Shown: in pieces, positions 1 to 11,309 of the stretch | Layout of the letters: each line of letters opens with the position of its first letter | How positions within the stretch are numbered: the stretch's first letter is position 1 | From: Voacanga thouarsii | Taxonomy: Eukaryota; Streptophyta; Magnoliopsida; Gentianales; Apocynaceae | Assembly (NCBI GenBank): GCA_026120185.1 | Contig: JANUWF010001281.1 | Coordinates: 934,501-998,500, forward strand | DNA length: 64,000 bases | Reading direction: 5' to 3' | Translations under genes and position numbers: made by a program | Notes under the pieces: generated by a model | What the model saw: the letters and a program-made list of their open reading frames with translations, nothing else | The model's database searches: none | What the model was told of the DNA's origin: nothing

Positions 1-540
1 GAAAAATGACTAAAACCTCTTTTTCTAAGAAATGGGAAAGGGCTAAGCAATTATTGGAACTAATACATTCTGATGTATGTGGACCAATAACATTGCAAAC
101 AAGAGGGGGTTATCAATAATTCATTACCTTTATCGATGATTATTCTTGATTTGGATATTTGTTTTTAATAAAATACAAATCTAAAGCCTTTGACACGTTT
201 AAAGAATTCAGAAATGAAGTAGAAAAATAACTTGCTAAGAGTATTAAAACTCTAAGATCCAATTGAGGAGGAGAATACTTAAGCTAAGAGTTTCTAAGTT
301 ATCTTAGAAATAACGGGATATTATCTCGCTGGATTTCAACACATACACCTCAACATAATGGTGTATCTGAGAAAAGAAATCGAACCCTTCTAGATATGGT
401 ACAGACCATGATGGCTTCTGCAGACTTATCAAAATCATTTTGGGGTATGCACAAGTGACTTATGTTTATATTCTAAATAGAGTTCCGTCTAAACAATAGA
501 CATACTTGATAGTAAGTCTGAAAGTATTTGTTTGTGGGAT
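1..540 (+). pseudogene. Copia integrase core, broken
   Basis: The translated segment shows the Copia integrase pattern. The first catalytic Asp sits in HSDVCGP (near 70-90) and the final Glu region in HNGVSEKRNRTLLDM (near 355-395). The second catalytic region, normally S-D-x-G-G-E-Y, reads S-N-stop-G-G-E-Y near 260-275, so the catalytic Asp is Asn and a stop follows it. Further stops occur near 118, 148 and 229. Several frames must be followed to read the domain through. It is clearly non-functional. The fragment starts at the window edge. Confidence 0.85.
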
Positions 541-599
541 ATCCAAAAGAAATTTTTGGGTACTACTCCTACCTACCTTCCGAAAACAAAATGTTTGTT

Positions 600-1062
600 T
601 CGAAGCATATTATCTTCTTAGAGAAGAAGCACATGCTTAAAGGGGACAGATGGCGTAAAATTGAACTTAGTGAAGTTTAAGAAAAACAAACAAACAAGGA
701 TAAATCATCTGATCCCACATCTATTGAGAGAATAGATGAACCTTCGATTGTATAAGAATCTCATAGGTCAAGTAGGATACGTATGACACTTGAGAGATAT
801 AGATTTCTTATTAGTGACAACAATGACATATTGCTCATAGATAATGATGAGCCTACTACTTACAAGAATGTTCTGAATAGTTCAGAATCTGACAAATAGT
901 TTGAAGCTATGAAATCAGAGATGAATTCCATATATAACAACCAAGTATGGACTCTAGTTGATCCATCCAAAGGAATTAAACCTATTGGGTGCAAATGGAT
1001 TTTTAAGAACAAAACTGACATGGATGGTAATCTAGTTACCTATAAAGCACGACTGGTGGCTA
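600..1062 (+). pseudogene. Copia linker and N-terminal reverse transcriptase, broken
   Basis: From about 909 the frame encodes the start of the Copia RT domain (RVT_2), including NQVWTLVDPSKGIKPIGCKW and KARLVAK, which in an intact element leads into the fingers subdomain. Reading stops being RT-like at 1063-1068, where a reverse-oriented LTR begins. RT coding resumes at about 2753 with YGIDYNETFSPVA. The upstream linker (600-905) is recognisable but contains stops. The open frame continuing to 1208 is an artefact because its last ~45 codons are LTR sequence. Confidence 0.8.
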
Positions 1063-1068
1063 AGAGTT

Positions 1069-2752
1069 TGTTGGGTATCTCACGTATATCATATATGGTG
1101 CATCGGAAAAATAAGAACAAGATACCAACCCAAGATCTGCATATGTGTGGAAAACAAGACATAAAGAGAACAAAGGTAATAACTTTTTACCTTTCTTTGA
1201 TCATGTGAAGAACAAAATTATTCTTCTTCAAATCGAGGCGCGATCCAGCAATCCTCTTGATCAAACACTACGAGAGTTGAATATGAAACCACTATAATCA
1301 CAGTGTGTGATTATCTCTAACAGAAATCCACACAGAGGATTACACTCAAGTACCAAGATGTTTATGTGCTAGTATAAACAAGATGGCGGCTAGGGTTTTT
1401 CTTGGTTGCTCAAGAACCACGAGAGAGAGAGAGAAAGAAGAAGGTTTTTGGAAGCTCTTTCGTGTGTCTCACACCTTAGGAATTTCGTGCATATCTAATA
1501 TGTCACGAAAATTTTACCAAAAAATGAGAATTCTAAAACAATAAGAATTTCCTAATTGTAATTGGAAACATCAAGTTCTCACAATTATAATTTGACCCAT
1601 AAATTATAACTAATTATAATTTAGTCATAAAAACTTCTCTTTCTTGCAATTAACCCCATTATATTATCAAATAACATCTTAAGTATACAATCCTCTATTG
1701 TGTGTGACCTATTAGGTTTCCCAGTCAATTGGTAGCGAACATGAATTAATCCAAACGTCTTTGAGATTAATAATCCATAATTAATTAGAATTAATCATAT
1801 TGATTCTAATCAGGATTGGTGTATTCATTCATCAATTAATAAACCCATATTCCCAGATCATAAGCGATATCTAGCAACACATCATGACCACCCAAGAGTC
1901 CAGGAAGTCAAATGGCTTGACATTAACCATTCAATAATAAATTACAGTGCAATTAACTCATTTCACCATATAATATCTCATTCAGTTTGGAGTACGGAAT
2001 TAGTGCTAACTCCCTCCAGAATATATTAATTTTGGCTCGAATATATTAGTACTTGTACCAGGAACCCACTACTCTAGATGCGTATCAATTGGAACCGTTT
2101 CCAATACACAATTTCCTTGCTAAGGACTTCTCGAGTAATGATTCATACAAGTGGCCGTGAGATATTCGCCCCTACTATTAGGAGTGGTGAATCCTTTATT
2201 GACTTTCTCAACTACTTTTATTTACCTCACAATGTACCCAATATCCATCCCATAGGTAGGCCTCAATCTGGCTCCAGATATTGGAATCAAAGCACAAAGC
2301 TTAGCAAACAAAGTACCTTGGAGATCTCAAGTCTAAGGATACTTGCACGTTTGCTATATTGAGATTATATCACTGGCACTAAATAGTTATCCATGTTATT
2401 ATCTCATAGTTAGGTCATCCAATGTACTTGTTCTATTAACAAGCATCCATATGTTTACTTTGAGTATCTCAATACTCACGGATATGAGATTACAACCACC
2501 GTTTGATCAAATCAGAAAGTCTAACGCATGCTAGTCTTAACGCATTAATGATGTCCTGTCTCATTAATATTACGACTAGGGACTATTTAAGTACTAACAC
2601 TATACAGTGTAGTAGAAATCTCATATCATGATCTCTATCATGATTTCCTTAATACAGTGTTGTACTAGGGACTTTATCTAACAGTTATTTTACACAAAAG
2701 TAAACAAAAGAAACTGCGAGATAAATAATGCATTTTATTAAAATAAAACGTG
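1069..2752 (-). mobile_element. Nested solo LTR, Copia family A (Angela-like), truncated at its 5' end
   Basis: Read on the minus strand, this matches the LTRs at 20570-22286 and 47555-49297 over most of its length. Examples are the tail with GATACCATC-type sequence near 1100, the AATTATAATTT-rich block near 1570-1620, and the block ending in GTAAACAAAAG near 2700. Its inner end on the plus strand starts TGTTGGGTATCTC at 1069. The other terminus lacks about 55 bp of the U3 start, because at 2752 the sequence returns directly to RT coding sequence. It interrupts a same-family internal domain. No second LTR or internal region accompanies it. Confidence 0.85.
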
Positions 2753-3430
2753 TTATCGTCAACAGTATGGTATTGACTATAATGAAACCTTCTCACCAGT
2801 TGCTATGCTAAAATCCATCAGAATACTCCTAGCCATTGCCGTTTATTATGATTATGAGATCCAAAAAATGGATATGAAAATAGCTTTCCTAAATAAAAAC
2901 TTGACTGAGGAAGTGTATATAACACAATCTAAGTGTTTCACGTTCAATGATAGCATAAAAGTGTGCAAGTTGCAAAGGTCCATTTATGGACTTAAGCAAA
3001 CTTTCAGGAATTGGAACATCCATTTTGATTAAATAATCAAAGAGTTTGGTTTCATTCAAAATATACAAGAATATGGTATGCACAAGAAGGTTAGTGGGAG
3101 TACAATTATTTTCCTATCACATTATGTGAATAACATGTGGCTAATAGGATATATTGTCTCTATTCTTTAATAAGTAAAAAGGTATATTGATACTGATTTC
3201 CAATTTGATAATACTGACTACGAGTCACAATCAGGCTACGTGTTCAATTTGTGTGCTATCACTTGATTTATGAAATCATTGATAGAAAAGATGTAAAAGA
3301 TAGAGAAAGTTTCCACGGATGAGAACATAGCTAACCCGCTTCAAAAGCATTATCCCAAAAGAAACATGACAGATATGTTGAGTCATTCGGTATTAGATAC
3401 ATAAATGATTGGATCTAGTGCAAATGGGAG
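2753..3430 (+). pseudogene. Copia reverse transcriptase (C-terminal part), RNase H remnant and polypurine tract
   Basis: RT coding resumes after the nested LTR. It contains YGIDYNETFSPVA, the MDMKIAFLNKNL stretch and VCKLQRSIYGLKQ. The catalytic Y-V-D-D is replaced by Y-V-N-N (3123-3134), losing both metal-binding aspartates. A stop follows NIHFD at 3032. The RNase H segment (about 3160-3415) has several stops but keeps a tail of QKHYPKRNMTDMLSHSVLD type that in this family precedes the polypurine tract CAAATGGGAG (3421-3430). No function is expected. Confidence 0.8.
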
Positions 3431-3432
3431 TT

Positions 3433-3560
3433 TGCTAGTGTTATGCCATAGAGGCAATCACATGTATTCTATATATTGTGCATTATTAAATAAAACAAGA
3501 CATTCTTTATCTTCCAGTTTATTTTATTTATGCTTCTGTGTAATATATATGAAAATATGT
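3433..3560 (+). mobile_element. Start of Copia family A 3' LTR, truncated
   Basis: The LTR begins TGCTAGTGTTATGCC directly after the polypurine tract and can be followed for about 130 bp (GCAATCACATGTATT, then the ATAAAACAAG block). Similarity is lost near 3540-3560, where the sequence turns into the truncated end of a Gypsy LTR in the opposite orientation. This point is a deletion or rearrangement junction. Confidence 0.7.
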
Positions 3561-3569
3561 AATTCAGAC

Positions 3570-4713
3570 AAAAGCTTTTGAAAATATGATAATGAATCAC
3601 TTAGTCAATATCACAATCAATTTAGCCGCATAAAGGATTTAATATAGACCCATTTTATTTGCAATCCATGGAATCACTATCTTCTAGTTAAACTGGTGAA
3701 CATATTCTGTTTCAACCAATTTACCCAAAAGATGCATTAAAATCAATCCTCATATAACCCCCTATATTTTAGGTGATTTAAAACATGAAATTAGTCAATG
3801 AATTTATATTCAAACAATTATCAACTAACCCTTGATTACTCAAGTTATTTAACAATTAACCCCCTTTTCAAGCAAGTTAAGAGATAACGAACATGAAATT
3901 AATTAATTTAAGTCATTACCAACCCCTTTCTCAAGTAAGTCAATAATAAAAACTAATCAACCAACTTCGTCAGAAAAATAAGTAATCAAATCCCAAGATA
4001 AATAATGAATTGATCAAAAGACTAAAATAATTCAAAAAATCATGAATCCTAAAAATAATGTCAAATTACAATAGAAATATTAAGTACATAATTGTTTAAG
4101 AAAAAGAAAACAAAGTTAAAAGAAAGCACTTATAGACAAGCCTCATTCTTCTCCCTGGAAAACTCTCTTGAACAACACTCCTTGATTTAGTGAATTCCTC
4201 ATTCAATGAGTGATTTTCTAATTTGTTCCTTTTATTCCCCCTTTTATCTTGTGTGTGTGTGTGTGTGTGTTTTTTTTTTTTTGGTTTAAATAAGCTTCCA
4301 AGATGCTGAAATTCGTCCCCTACGAGTTCTGGGCCGAGTAGAAATTGAAAAATACCAAAAATCTTGAAAATTACCAAATCCGCGCAAAATTGAAAAGTTC
4401 ACCAACATGGACCAAAGTAGAGTTAGCGCCAGCTTGGAGGGTCACAGCCGGCACCAGCCGTGCTCTGTCGACCAGGTCATGCTCTGTTTCTTCGTGTAAA
4501 ATCCCCCTATTTATCCAAATTGGGGCCAGCACTGGCCATGCTCTGACATTGGTGGCTTTGTCATTTTTTCGATGTTTTCTATAATAAAATTCCAAAATTC
4601 ATTTCCAAGGATAAAATAGCAAATATGAAGGATTATAACTAGCTATTACAATAAATGTATCACAAAATACCTCTAGATAACTAGGAAAAGAGTGATGATT
4701 TTAGCCCTTATCA
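3570..4713 (-). mobile_element. Gypsy (Athila/Tat-like) 3' LTR, truncated at its 3' end
   Basis: On the minus strand the LTR starts TGATAAGGGCTAAAATC at 4713, next to a polypurine tract GTGTGGGGGAAT (4714-4725). It matches the solo LTR at 17808-19335, including the stretch around AAAAGATGCATTAAA near 3735 and the leader-like block near 4110-4210. The last ~300 bp of the family LTR (ending TACACATCA in the solo copy) are missing at the 3560-3580 junction. A GC-rich block (about 4420-4560) contrasts with the AT-rich remainder. A GT/T run lies at 4250-4282. Assignment to Athila/Tat rests only on the TGTGGGGGA polypurine tract. Confidence 0.75.
4250..4282. repeat. (GT)n followed by poly-T microsatellite
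   Basis: About ten GT units run into a tract of about twelve T, inside the Gypsy LTR. Confidence 0.95.
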
Positions 4714-6540
4714 ATTCCCCCACACTTGAACTTTTGCTTGTCCTCAAGCAAAACATTTTAGCCAAGAAAACACAAGCCCTTCTTCATTCAAAAAATTTGA
4801 AACATAACAAGGATTATACTTCCTTTCAAACTTTAGATAAAACTCTTGTCATTCATTAAACCCTTTTGAAAACAATTCAAATTTTGAAACATTTGACAAG
4901 ACATCACAAAACTCTAGAAGTCAAATTAATCAAGTGTATACCTTAGTCTAAAAAAATTGTTTCACTTTTCAAGTAAAAATATAGATAACATGAATCACAC
5001 AAGTTAATATATCTACCAACTCAAGTATTATGAATCCAAAATTTGCACAACTCAAGTCATGATATAAGGAAAGCACTCTAATTTTTTCTCTTTTTCAATG
5101 ACTTAGGGAATTGATAGCCTCAACTGTATAGATTTCTCTTCACATACCATATTGGCCCCCTTCAGCATTTTTTTTTCTTCCAACAATCTTTCTTCTCTTT
5201 TGCCTTTTGGAATTTATAGCCTTAAGAAAGTGGATTTCTCTTCACTACCCATATTCACCCCCCATAATAAAGCAAAAGCAATACTTTCTCATCTTTAAAG
5301 TGGAAACAACAATCAACTCATTTTTTCAATCCTTCAACTCACAAAAATTTTCCATAGTTTTTCACAGTCTTTCCTCTCAAAGATCTTTTATCTCCTAATA
5401 TTCCTTATCACAACTCAAAGCTAAGCAAAATTTAAACCCATAATATAAGAGTTAGCCAACAAACTTTTTTCACATTCATCATATTCTCTATATTCGAACT
5501 AAATGAGTCAAATAATACTCAAACACCAATGCATAAATAAGATTAATTCAAATTTTCAAGTTTTGCAAAATATCCTATCTAATAAACCAATTTCATAAAT
5601 ATCCAACAAATGAAAGAAAAAATTCGTATCCAAGTAAGAAAAAGAATTACAACCTTGCTAAACAATAAAAATCACAAAAAATATTTTTGAAAAATTTCAC
5701 ACAAAAATGATATGGAAAATATCGTCAATACCTAAACTCTCCCCCCACACTTAAACGGGATGTTGTCCTTAATGGCCAAAAATGCAATAATGAAAGCAAC
5801 ACCATAAGACCACAATAAATAAATGGGAGGAATAGAGAAAAGAAAATACTCCTATTACGTAGTATCTTTTCAAAATTTAAAATTTTTTCCAAAGTAGTAG
5901 CTCAATATCAATAAAACAGCAAGATGATTGATAAAAATTTTGACAAAGAATATCACCAAACCACTCCCCCACACTTAAACTGGACAATGTCCTCATTGGT
6001 AAAAAATTAACATAAGAAAGCATCTCCAAAGGGACCAAAAATGATAAAGGGGATAGAAAGTTAAGCAATACTCCTAAGTGCAATAATGCTCTAATAAATA
6101 TTAAAACTTGGAGAAGAATAGAAGAGCTTGTCCAAGAGAACTTTATTCAAACCTACAAAATAAATCCCAAATAAAAGCACAAGGAAAATTATAAAATAAA
6201 GATACACTTAATAAAAAGAAATAAACTAAAAATCCTAAGAAAGTAAATAAAGACGTGACTCACTCCCCCACACTTAAACTAGAAAATATTTTCCTTATTG
6301 AGGGGAATAACACCTAACAACTCCAAATACAAAGAGACAAACTCTTTCCACTTATCATGCTTCCTCATCTAACTTTTGTAATAGAAATTAATGCTCATTG
6401 AAAAAGTTAGGCATGATGAAAGTAGAAATAAGAGAAGGTTTTGAAAAATGGAGGGTTCATGGAAAATATTAGTAGCAATGAATGTAAATGCATGACTCCC
6501 TTTCCATAACACCTTTTTAGATATACAAATTAAGTTTCTA
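4714..6540 (-). mobile_element. Gypsy internal 3' region with four polypurine-tract-like motifs
   Basis: This non-coding, AT-rich stretch lies upstream (minus strand) of the LTR above. The true polypurine tract is at 4714-4725. Near-identical motifs, AAGTGTGGGGGAG on the minus strand followed by a GAGGACAA-like element, recur at about 5738-5768, 5963-5997 and 6261-6298. No RT, integrase or other domain is readable here in any frame. The border with the pararetrovirus-derived DNA lies somewhere between about 6410 and 6590. Confidence 0.6.
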
Positions 6541-7235
6541 ACACAAAGATGTAAATTATGTCTAAAAAGTATAAAAACATTAGAATCACTACTTATCCCT
6601 TCAGAAGATTTGTCACAATTAAAATTTCCCTTAGCAAATTATTTATCCTATATTTTCCTAATGTTAAATTTTTCTTATCTTTGCAAGGTTCAAGAACATT
6701 TTCAAGACTATTTTGTTCTTCTACGATGATTCCGTTTTGCATATTATCTTTTTTAGTTTTACATATACAATTTCGAAAACTTTCTTCTAAATTGTTTATG
6801 TATTTCTGCATTATTCCTATAGTTTTAAGATGTAAATTTACTTGTGTTTTTAAGGTTACATCTTGAACTTCTTCTCCCTTAATCTCTATTTTTTGGGACA
6901 TATCATAACCTAGGTGTTGATTTGCACAAAATCTACATATTGCTATATTACATGTTGTGCAATAAGTTCTATGTTTCTCAATTAAGAATTTTAAACAAAT
7001 TTCACATCTATCTTTAAATTTTGTAAAACCTTGCCAGTTGTGATTACATTTCTTATATTTACTGAGTTCTAAATTATATTTATTTTTCAAAAAAATAGGA
7101 TTATTATCTAAGTTCCAATCTTCATTCATGTTTAATAAATTAAGGTCTTCAAAGTCCTTAAGTTTATCTAACATGTCAGATATGCTACAATAACTCATGA
7201 TATCACTATCATTATCAGCTTTATTGCTTTCTAGT
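6541..7235 (-). pseudogene. EPRV fragment: second Cys motif of badnavirus-type polyprotein (between coat protein and protease)
   Basis: The minus frame of about 200 residues contains the exact spacing C-x2-C-x11-C-x2-C-x4-C-x2-C (CEIC ... CTTC ... CRFC). This second zinc-binding motif, after the CCHC finger, is known from badnaviruses and tungroviruses. The frame also has an acidic stretch with DMLDKLKDF before it and ends ...GKYRINNLLREI. A related copy at 19560-19675 continues into a protease. In badnaviruses this segment belongs to the ORF3 polyprotein. Upstream (minus) it is interrupted by a solo LTR at 7236-9339, beyond which the CCHC finger follows. The virus relic is an isolated piece with no possible product. 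Confidence 0.85.
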
Positions 7236-7614
7236 TGAAGGAATTGACATATTTACAGAGCATGCTTCAGTGGACAAAAATGGAGAATATGAACATTAAA
7301 CAGAGTATGGAAGCAGCATGGTGGGATTAAAACATACTTGTTGGAGCCTTAAAAATTTGAAGAACGTTGAAGAAAGCTTTGAACCTGGGAAAACAGCTTC
7401 TTCTTCATCCGTCCATAAACATCCAGTGAAGTTTCCATTGTCCAGTTTTCTTCCTCTGGTGAAGCATAAATGCCAAGCTTTCTGGTTCATGGAATATGAC
7501 CACTGCCTAAATTCATTGGTGAGCACTCCAGTGAAGAAGAGTGGTTTATAATCTCCTTGGTTCTCTTGCTATTGATTAGCAAAGAATCAAGAACAAGAGG
7601 ATGAAGCAAACCTC

Positions 7615-7663
<49 letters not shown>

Positions 7664-9339
7664 GCGTGAATAGAGACGTGAGGGAGAGTCTCGTCAGTTA
7701 GAGAGAAAAGCTAGGGAAAAATATTAGGGTTTTCTCTATCCCAGAGCCTTGTTTATTGTTAGCCAAAACTAGGTCTCCCATTATCTGATAAACATATCCC
7801 GCGGGATATCATATTTCAAACACCCGGATGTTATCCTGAGAATTAGTTTGGCTTAACCTTAAACTCATCTGAACTGTATCTGGAAGAAACCCTACGGTCC
7901 AAGCTATTGGGCCGAAATAATATTTATTATTTTTCTTGGACCCAAAAGGCCCTAAATAATAAACATTAATTATTTATTTTCTGGGCTTATAGAAATAACC
8001 CAATAAATAATTAATGAGCCCAAATGAACCAAAATAATTAAACTTTAATTATTTATTTCTTGGGCTTATATAAATAACTCAATAAATAATTAAGCATTAA
8101 TTATTTTTCCCTTAGTTTAAGCCCAGGTTAATTTCCTAATTATTCAAACTGAGCCTAAGCCCTGAATAATTAATTAACCAATTAAACCAGATAATTAATT
8201 TCTCTCAACTCCTATTTTTATTTTATTTTATTTATTTTATTCTAATCTAATAATAAACTAGACATCCTGAATAAAATAAAGTAAAGTAAAATAAATAAAA
8301 TTCTCTTCAACTGAGACCAATTCCTCAACCCAAAATTAATTAGGACTTACCGGCTATTCCGAGGACTAAAAAGACACATCGCATTGGCTGCTAAAATGAC
8401 CAAAATACCCCTGCTATATAAATAGCTGTATTTTGCATTTTAAATATTTCCTAATATCACCATAAGGAAATATTAACCCCAAGGACAATGCTGTATTAGC
8501 AAAGTCTCCGACCTACAGGTGAAATGACTAAAATACCCCTCTACACATCGCCATACATTTAGAGAGGAAGAAGTGTACTAAACACCCCTCTAAATAACAT
8601 CTACTATCCTTAGGCTTCTAGTCCAATGATCCACGACTTCCTAGAGTGTTTTCGCTTTCCAAGGGAGCTACCCTAAAGCAAACATCCAAGTCATGTTTCC
8701 CAGGGCCCTGTATATTTAGATCATTCGGACAACCGCAAGGGGCGATTTAGTATAGAAACTATCTTGTACAAGTCTGTCTTAACTAACTAGTCACACATAC
8801 CCAACATGCAAGTATATTGGCCCTACGATAGAACCTCAACTATAGCAAATCAAAGTATATACTTTTAGCTTCGCCAGATCACCTACTCATACTCAAGTCA
8901 TAGAGTACTAGTCCATGCTGTAGAGGTAGTAGTCTAGGTTTCTACCATATAGTACTTTTTAGAAACCACTACTACAGGTCCTATTCTACGTATTCGAAAT
9001 ACGCTTATGTCATGAAGTGAGTGGACTACTCACTGGTTAAAGGTAAGCCATCCCCCATTTGGAATTCATAACATAATAACCTAAATATGATGAGATTCTC
9101 ATTCTCATCAATCGGTTAAGAACAACCGTTTATATGTTTAAATAACCTATGATCCATATCTTACTGTGAAAGAGCTCCATTCACATAGATCATTTATTTA
9201 AACACAATGGGTCTATTCAAACGAAAATATACATAAATAAAGAAAATTATTTTACAAATGATTTCCGCAAATAAATTCTTTTATTAACATATTTGATATT
9301 TTCATCAGAAAACTAGTCTAATAGGGTATATTCCCAACA
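7236..9339 (-). mobile_element. Solo LTR, Copia-like family D, 2.1 kb, with perfect target-site duplication
   Basis: The ends are TGAAGG (7236) and CCCAACA (9339) on plus; on minus it begins TGTTGGGAATATACCC. It is flanked by CTAGT on both sides (7231-7235 and 9340-9344), a perfect 5 bp duplication. Joining across it restores the order of the EPRV segment seen elsewhere (16690-16830). A (GA)n tract lies at 7617-7661. No internal domain is present, so it is a solo LTR formed by LTR-LTR recombination. It is younger than the EPRV insertion it interrupts. Confidence 0.85.
7617..7661. repeat. (GA)n microsatellite
   Basis: About 22 uninterrupted GA units inside the family D solo LTR. Confidence 0.98.
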
Positions 9340-9965
9340 CTAGTGATACAACATCATATTCTGGTTCTATATCTAAGGTTTGGTAGGTGTTTAACCTTTC
9401 CCTATTTGCTTTCTTATTTTTACATTCATATGCAAAATGTCCTATTTCCCCACATATATAACATTTATATTTTTTAGGAGGTTTATGAGTTTTAGACTTC
9501 CTAATTTGATTCTTTCTTAGGGGTTTTCCTTTTTGATAATATTTACTTCGTTTTAACTTCTTGGTCTTTTCTGGTTTTCTTGAATCAAAAGTCTGGGGAG
9601 TTATTATCCTTTTAAAGTAATTGTAATTTTTTATCTGCTTATCTATTTGGTATTGCATACATTGTTCCTTTAAATAATTAAAGAGAAATTAAATCCTGGT
9701 AGTTATACCCACTACAGGTTATCTTCCTACGAATATAGCCCATTTTTCTACAAATACCTTTCCTAAAGGATTTGGAAATTTAGCACAGTACTTATTACTT
9801 AATTCTAAATCCCAGCTTCTTTTTGATTTCATGGCTAATTTTAAGTATTTTTTGCTAAATATATTTATGTTTAGCAGATCTTTATCTGCTTGTAATTGTT
9901 CAAGATCTTTCATACTTGTAATTCTGTTTGTCTTCTATAAGGGTCATATCCTAAGATTATCTGTC
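9340..9965 (-). pseudogene. EPRV fragment: coat protein C-terminal region with CCHC zinc finger
   Basis: The minus frames show a coat-protein-like segment (KKYLKLAMKSKRSWDLELS, then FPNPLGKVFVEKW). It is followed after stops by a Lys/Arg-rich tract and an intact C-x2-C-x4-H-x4-C finger, CYICGEIGHFAYEC (around 9430-9470). The tail NTYQTLDIEPEYDVVSL leads into the segment beyond the solo LTR. In caulimovirids this order (basic coat-protein tail plus CCHC finger) serves RNA packaging. Stops break it near 9660-9720. Upstream (minus) it is fused without any movement protein to an ORF1 remnant at about 9966, a rearrangement junction. Confidence 0.85.
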
Positions 9966-10421
9966 TAATCCTAAGAATTGTTTTACCTCTAAAATTTATT
10001 TCTTAGTATTTTCTAAGATTTGTTAGATTTCTATTTTAGGATGTACTAATCCTAATATTATCTGACTTAAATCTTCTTTAGTAGGAATATTTCTAAATTT
10101 CCTAATATGTAAGCTATTTTTAGCATAATCTAAAATAGATTTTAATTGTTCAAGTTCTAAAACAATTTTATCTCTATGTTCTAGATGTGGTTTTGATAAA
10201 TTTGATAAGACCTGGTTTTGTTTTGATTGATTTTTCAGGATGATTGTTATTAGATCCACTACTAGATTAAGTTGACTGTCTGAACCGTGAAACAAATGTT
10301 CAAATTTATATTTTGAAATTGGTCCCTCAAAACTACACCATATTTGATGTTTATCCGAAGTTGTTTTTCACACAAAAATCTTGTCTGCAAGATCTAAATA
10401 TTCTAACTTCTTTCTTTCCAT
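9966..10421 (-). pseudogene. EPRV fragment: badnavirus-like ORF1 (minus-strand copy)
   Basis: This begins with ATG at 10421 (minus) and reads MERKKLEYLDLA, the LEYLDLA signature of badnavirus ORF1 (DUF1319-like). Compared with the plus copy at 12241-12762 it has an in-frame stop about 17 codons in and another after VHPKIEI (near 10023). The remainder to about 9966 is still recognisable. ORF1 proteins of badnaviruses are small virion-associated proteins. This copy is disrupted and fused to coat-protein sequence. Confidence 0.8.
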
Positions 10422-11015
10422 TTTTTTTTTTTATCAAATTCTTCTATCTTTAGAGATTAGAAACATGCTTCCTGTGTTAACTATCCTAGATGAGTATCAT
10501 CTATCATCTTCTGCAAACTACTAGTTAAGTTTTTCTTGGTATATTAAGGCTCACATCATCGGACCTATTTGTTGCCCCTCTTGGATCTTATGCGAAGCCA
10601 CTAGATTCTTTTACCCTTCCACCAATACTTTCAACTTTACACCACAAGCACAAGTAACAAGCGCAGAATTAAGATAATATTTCATGTAACATAATCTTCA
10701 TCAACATGCTTGTTAATAACATAAAGATATTCAAGATAAGTACGTGGCTTTGTTGCTGACAGCAAGGAACGAATTCCCTGAGTGCGTTAGCTCTAATGCT
10801 GTTTGTTTCCACCCTATATAGTTATCATTAATAATGGAAAGCTAAGTTAAAACATCAGATCTACAAATAAACTGGAGATTTTATTACATCAAATTGGAGA
10901 GTCTTGAGAGATCAAAGACCTCTCTACTCCATAAATCTTTACCTGATTACAATATAGTTGATTACAGACTCAGGTACTACTGATACAGGGGAGCAATCCG
11001 CACCAAACTAAATCT
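10422..11015 (-). other. EPRV intergenic/leader remnant upstream of ORF1 (minus strand)
   Basis: About 600 bp without coding sequence lie between the end of an unassigned ORF remnant (11016) and the ORF1 start. The part from 10422 to about 10535 is a reverse-complement match of 12119-12240, the leader in front of the plus ORF1 copy. An AATAAA-type signal occurs on the minus strand at 10880-10885 and a TATATAG run near 10815, fitting a 3'-end/promoter region of a circular pararetroviral genome. This role is inferred, not demonstrated. Confidence 0.45.
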
Positions 11016-11300
11016 CTAAAGCTTGTGATATATTCCAAAAGAATATTCTGCCACATGAGTAAAACTTGTTTCTTGATAGTTGAAAATTTGATCCATAATA
11101 GAAACTTCTTTATCAGGAATGATAATAAAATTTCTATACTCATAAACAGGATTTGGTCTTAGTCTTGGAAAAGTAGAGATCAGGACCACAATTCTGCAAT
11201 CATCTAGATAATGTGGGTCATATAAGGGGGTAAAAAATGTAAAACCATTCTGAGATAATCATCTCTGAAAAGATCTGCATCCTTCATGTGATCACAGATG
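11016..11300 (-). pseudogene. Unassigned ORF remnant upstream of EPRV intergenic region
   Basis: Two adjacent minus frames, joined by one frameshift near 11215, give about 90 residues with ordinary protein-like composition. Pieces include MKDADLFRDDYLRMVLHFLP, STFPRLRPNPVYEYRNFIII and NYQETSFTHVAEYSF, ending at a TAG near 11016. I do not recognise the family. Its position just before the presumed intergenic region is where tungrovirus carries its extra ORF4, so a fourth viral ORF is a possibility. Host-derived or other element sequence cannot be excluded. Confidence 0.4.
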
Positions 11301-11309
11301 TAGACAACT

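Larger units (their letters stand above)
1..3560 (+). mobile_element. Decayed Copia (Angela-like) element, integrase to start of 3' LTR
   Basis: Reading on the plus strand, the segment gives integrase core, linker, reverse transcriptase, RNase H remnant, a polypurine tract (3421-3430) and the first ~130 bp of a 3' LTR. That LTR start (TGCTAGTGTTATGCC at 3433) matches the LTR family at 20570 and 47555, which resembles the TGTTGGAAATATGCCCTAGAGG type known from Angela/BARE elements. Every domain has in-frame stops or frameshifts. The 5' part lies outside the window. A reverse-oriented LTR of the same family splits the RT at 1069-2752. Confidence 0.85.

Noticed and set aside
909..1208. 99-codon ORF as one protein
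   Set aside because: Only the first ~52 codons are RT; the rest is LTR sequence starting at 1069.
6558..6866. 102-codon plus ORF
   Set aside because: Antisense to the EPRV Cys-motif segment, which has the informative coding pattern.
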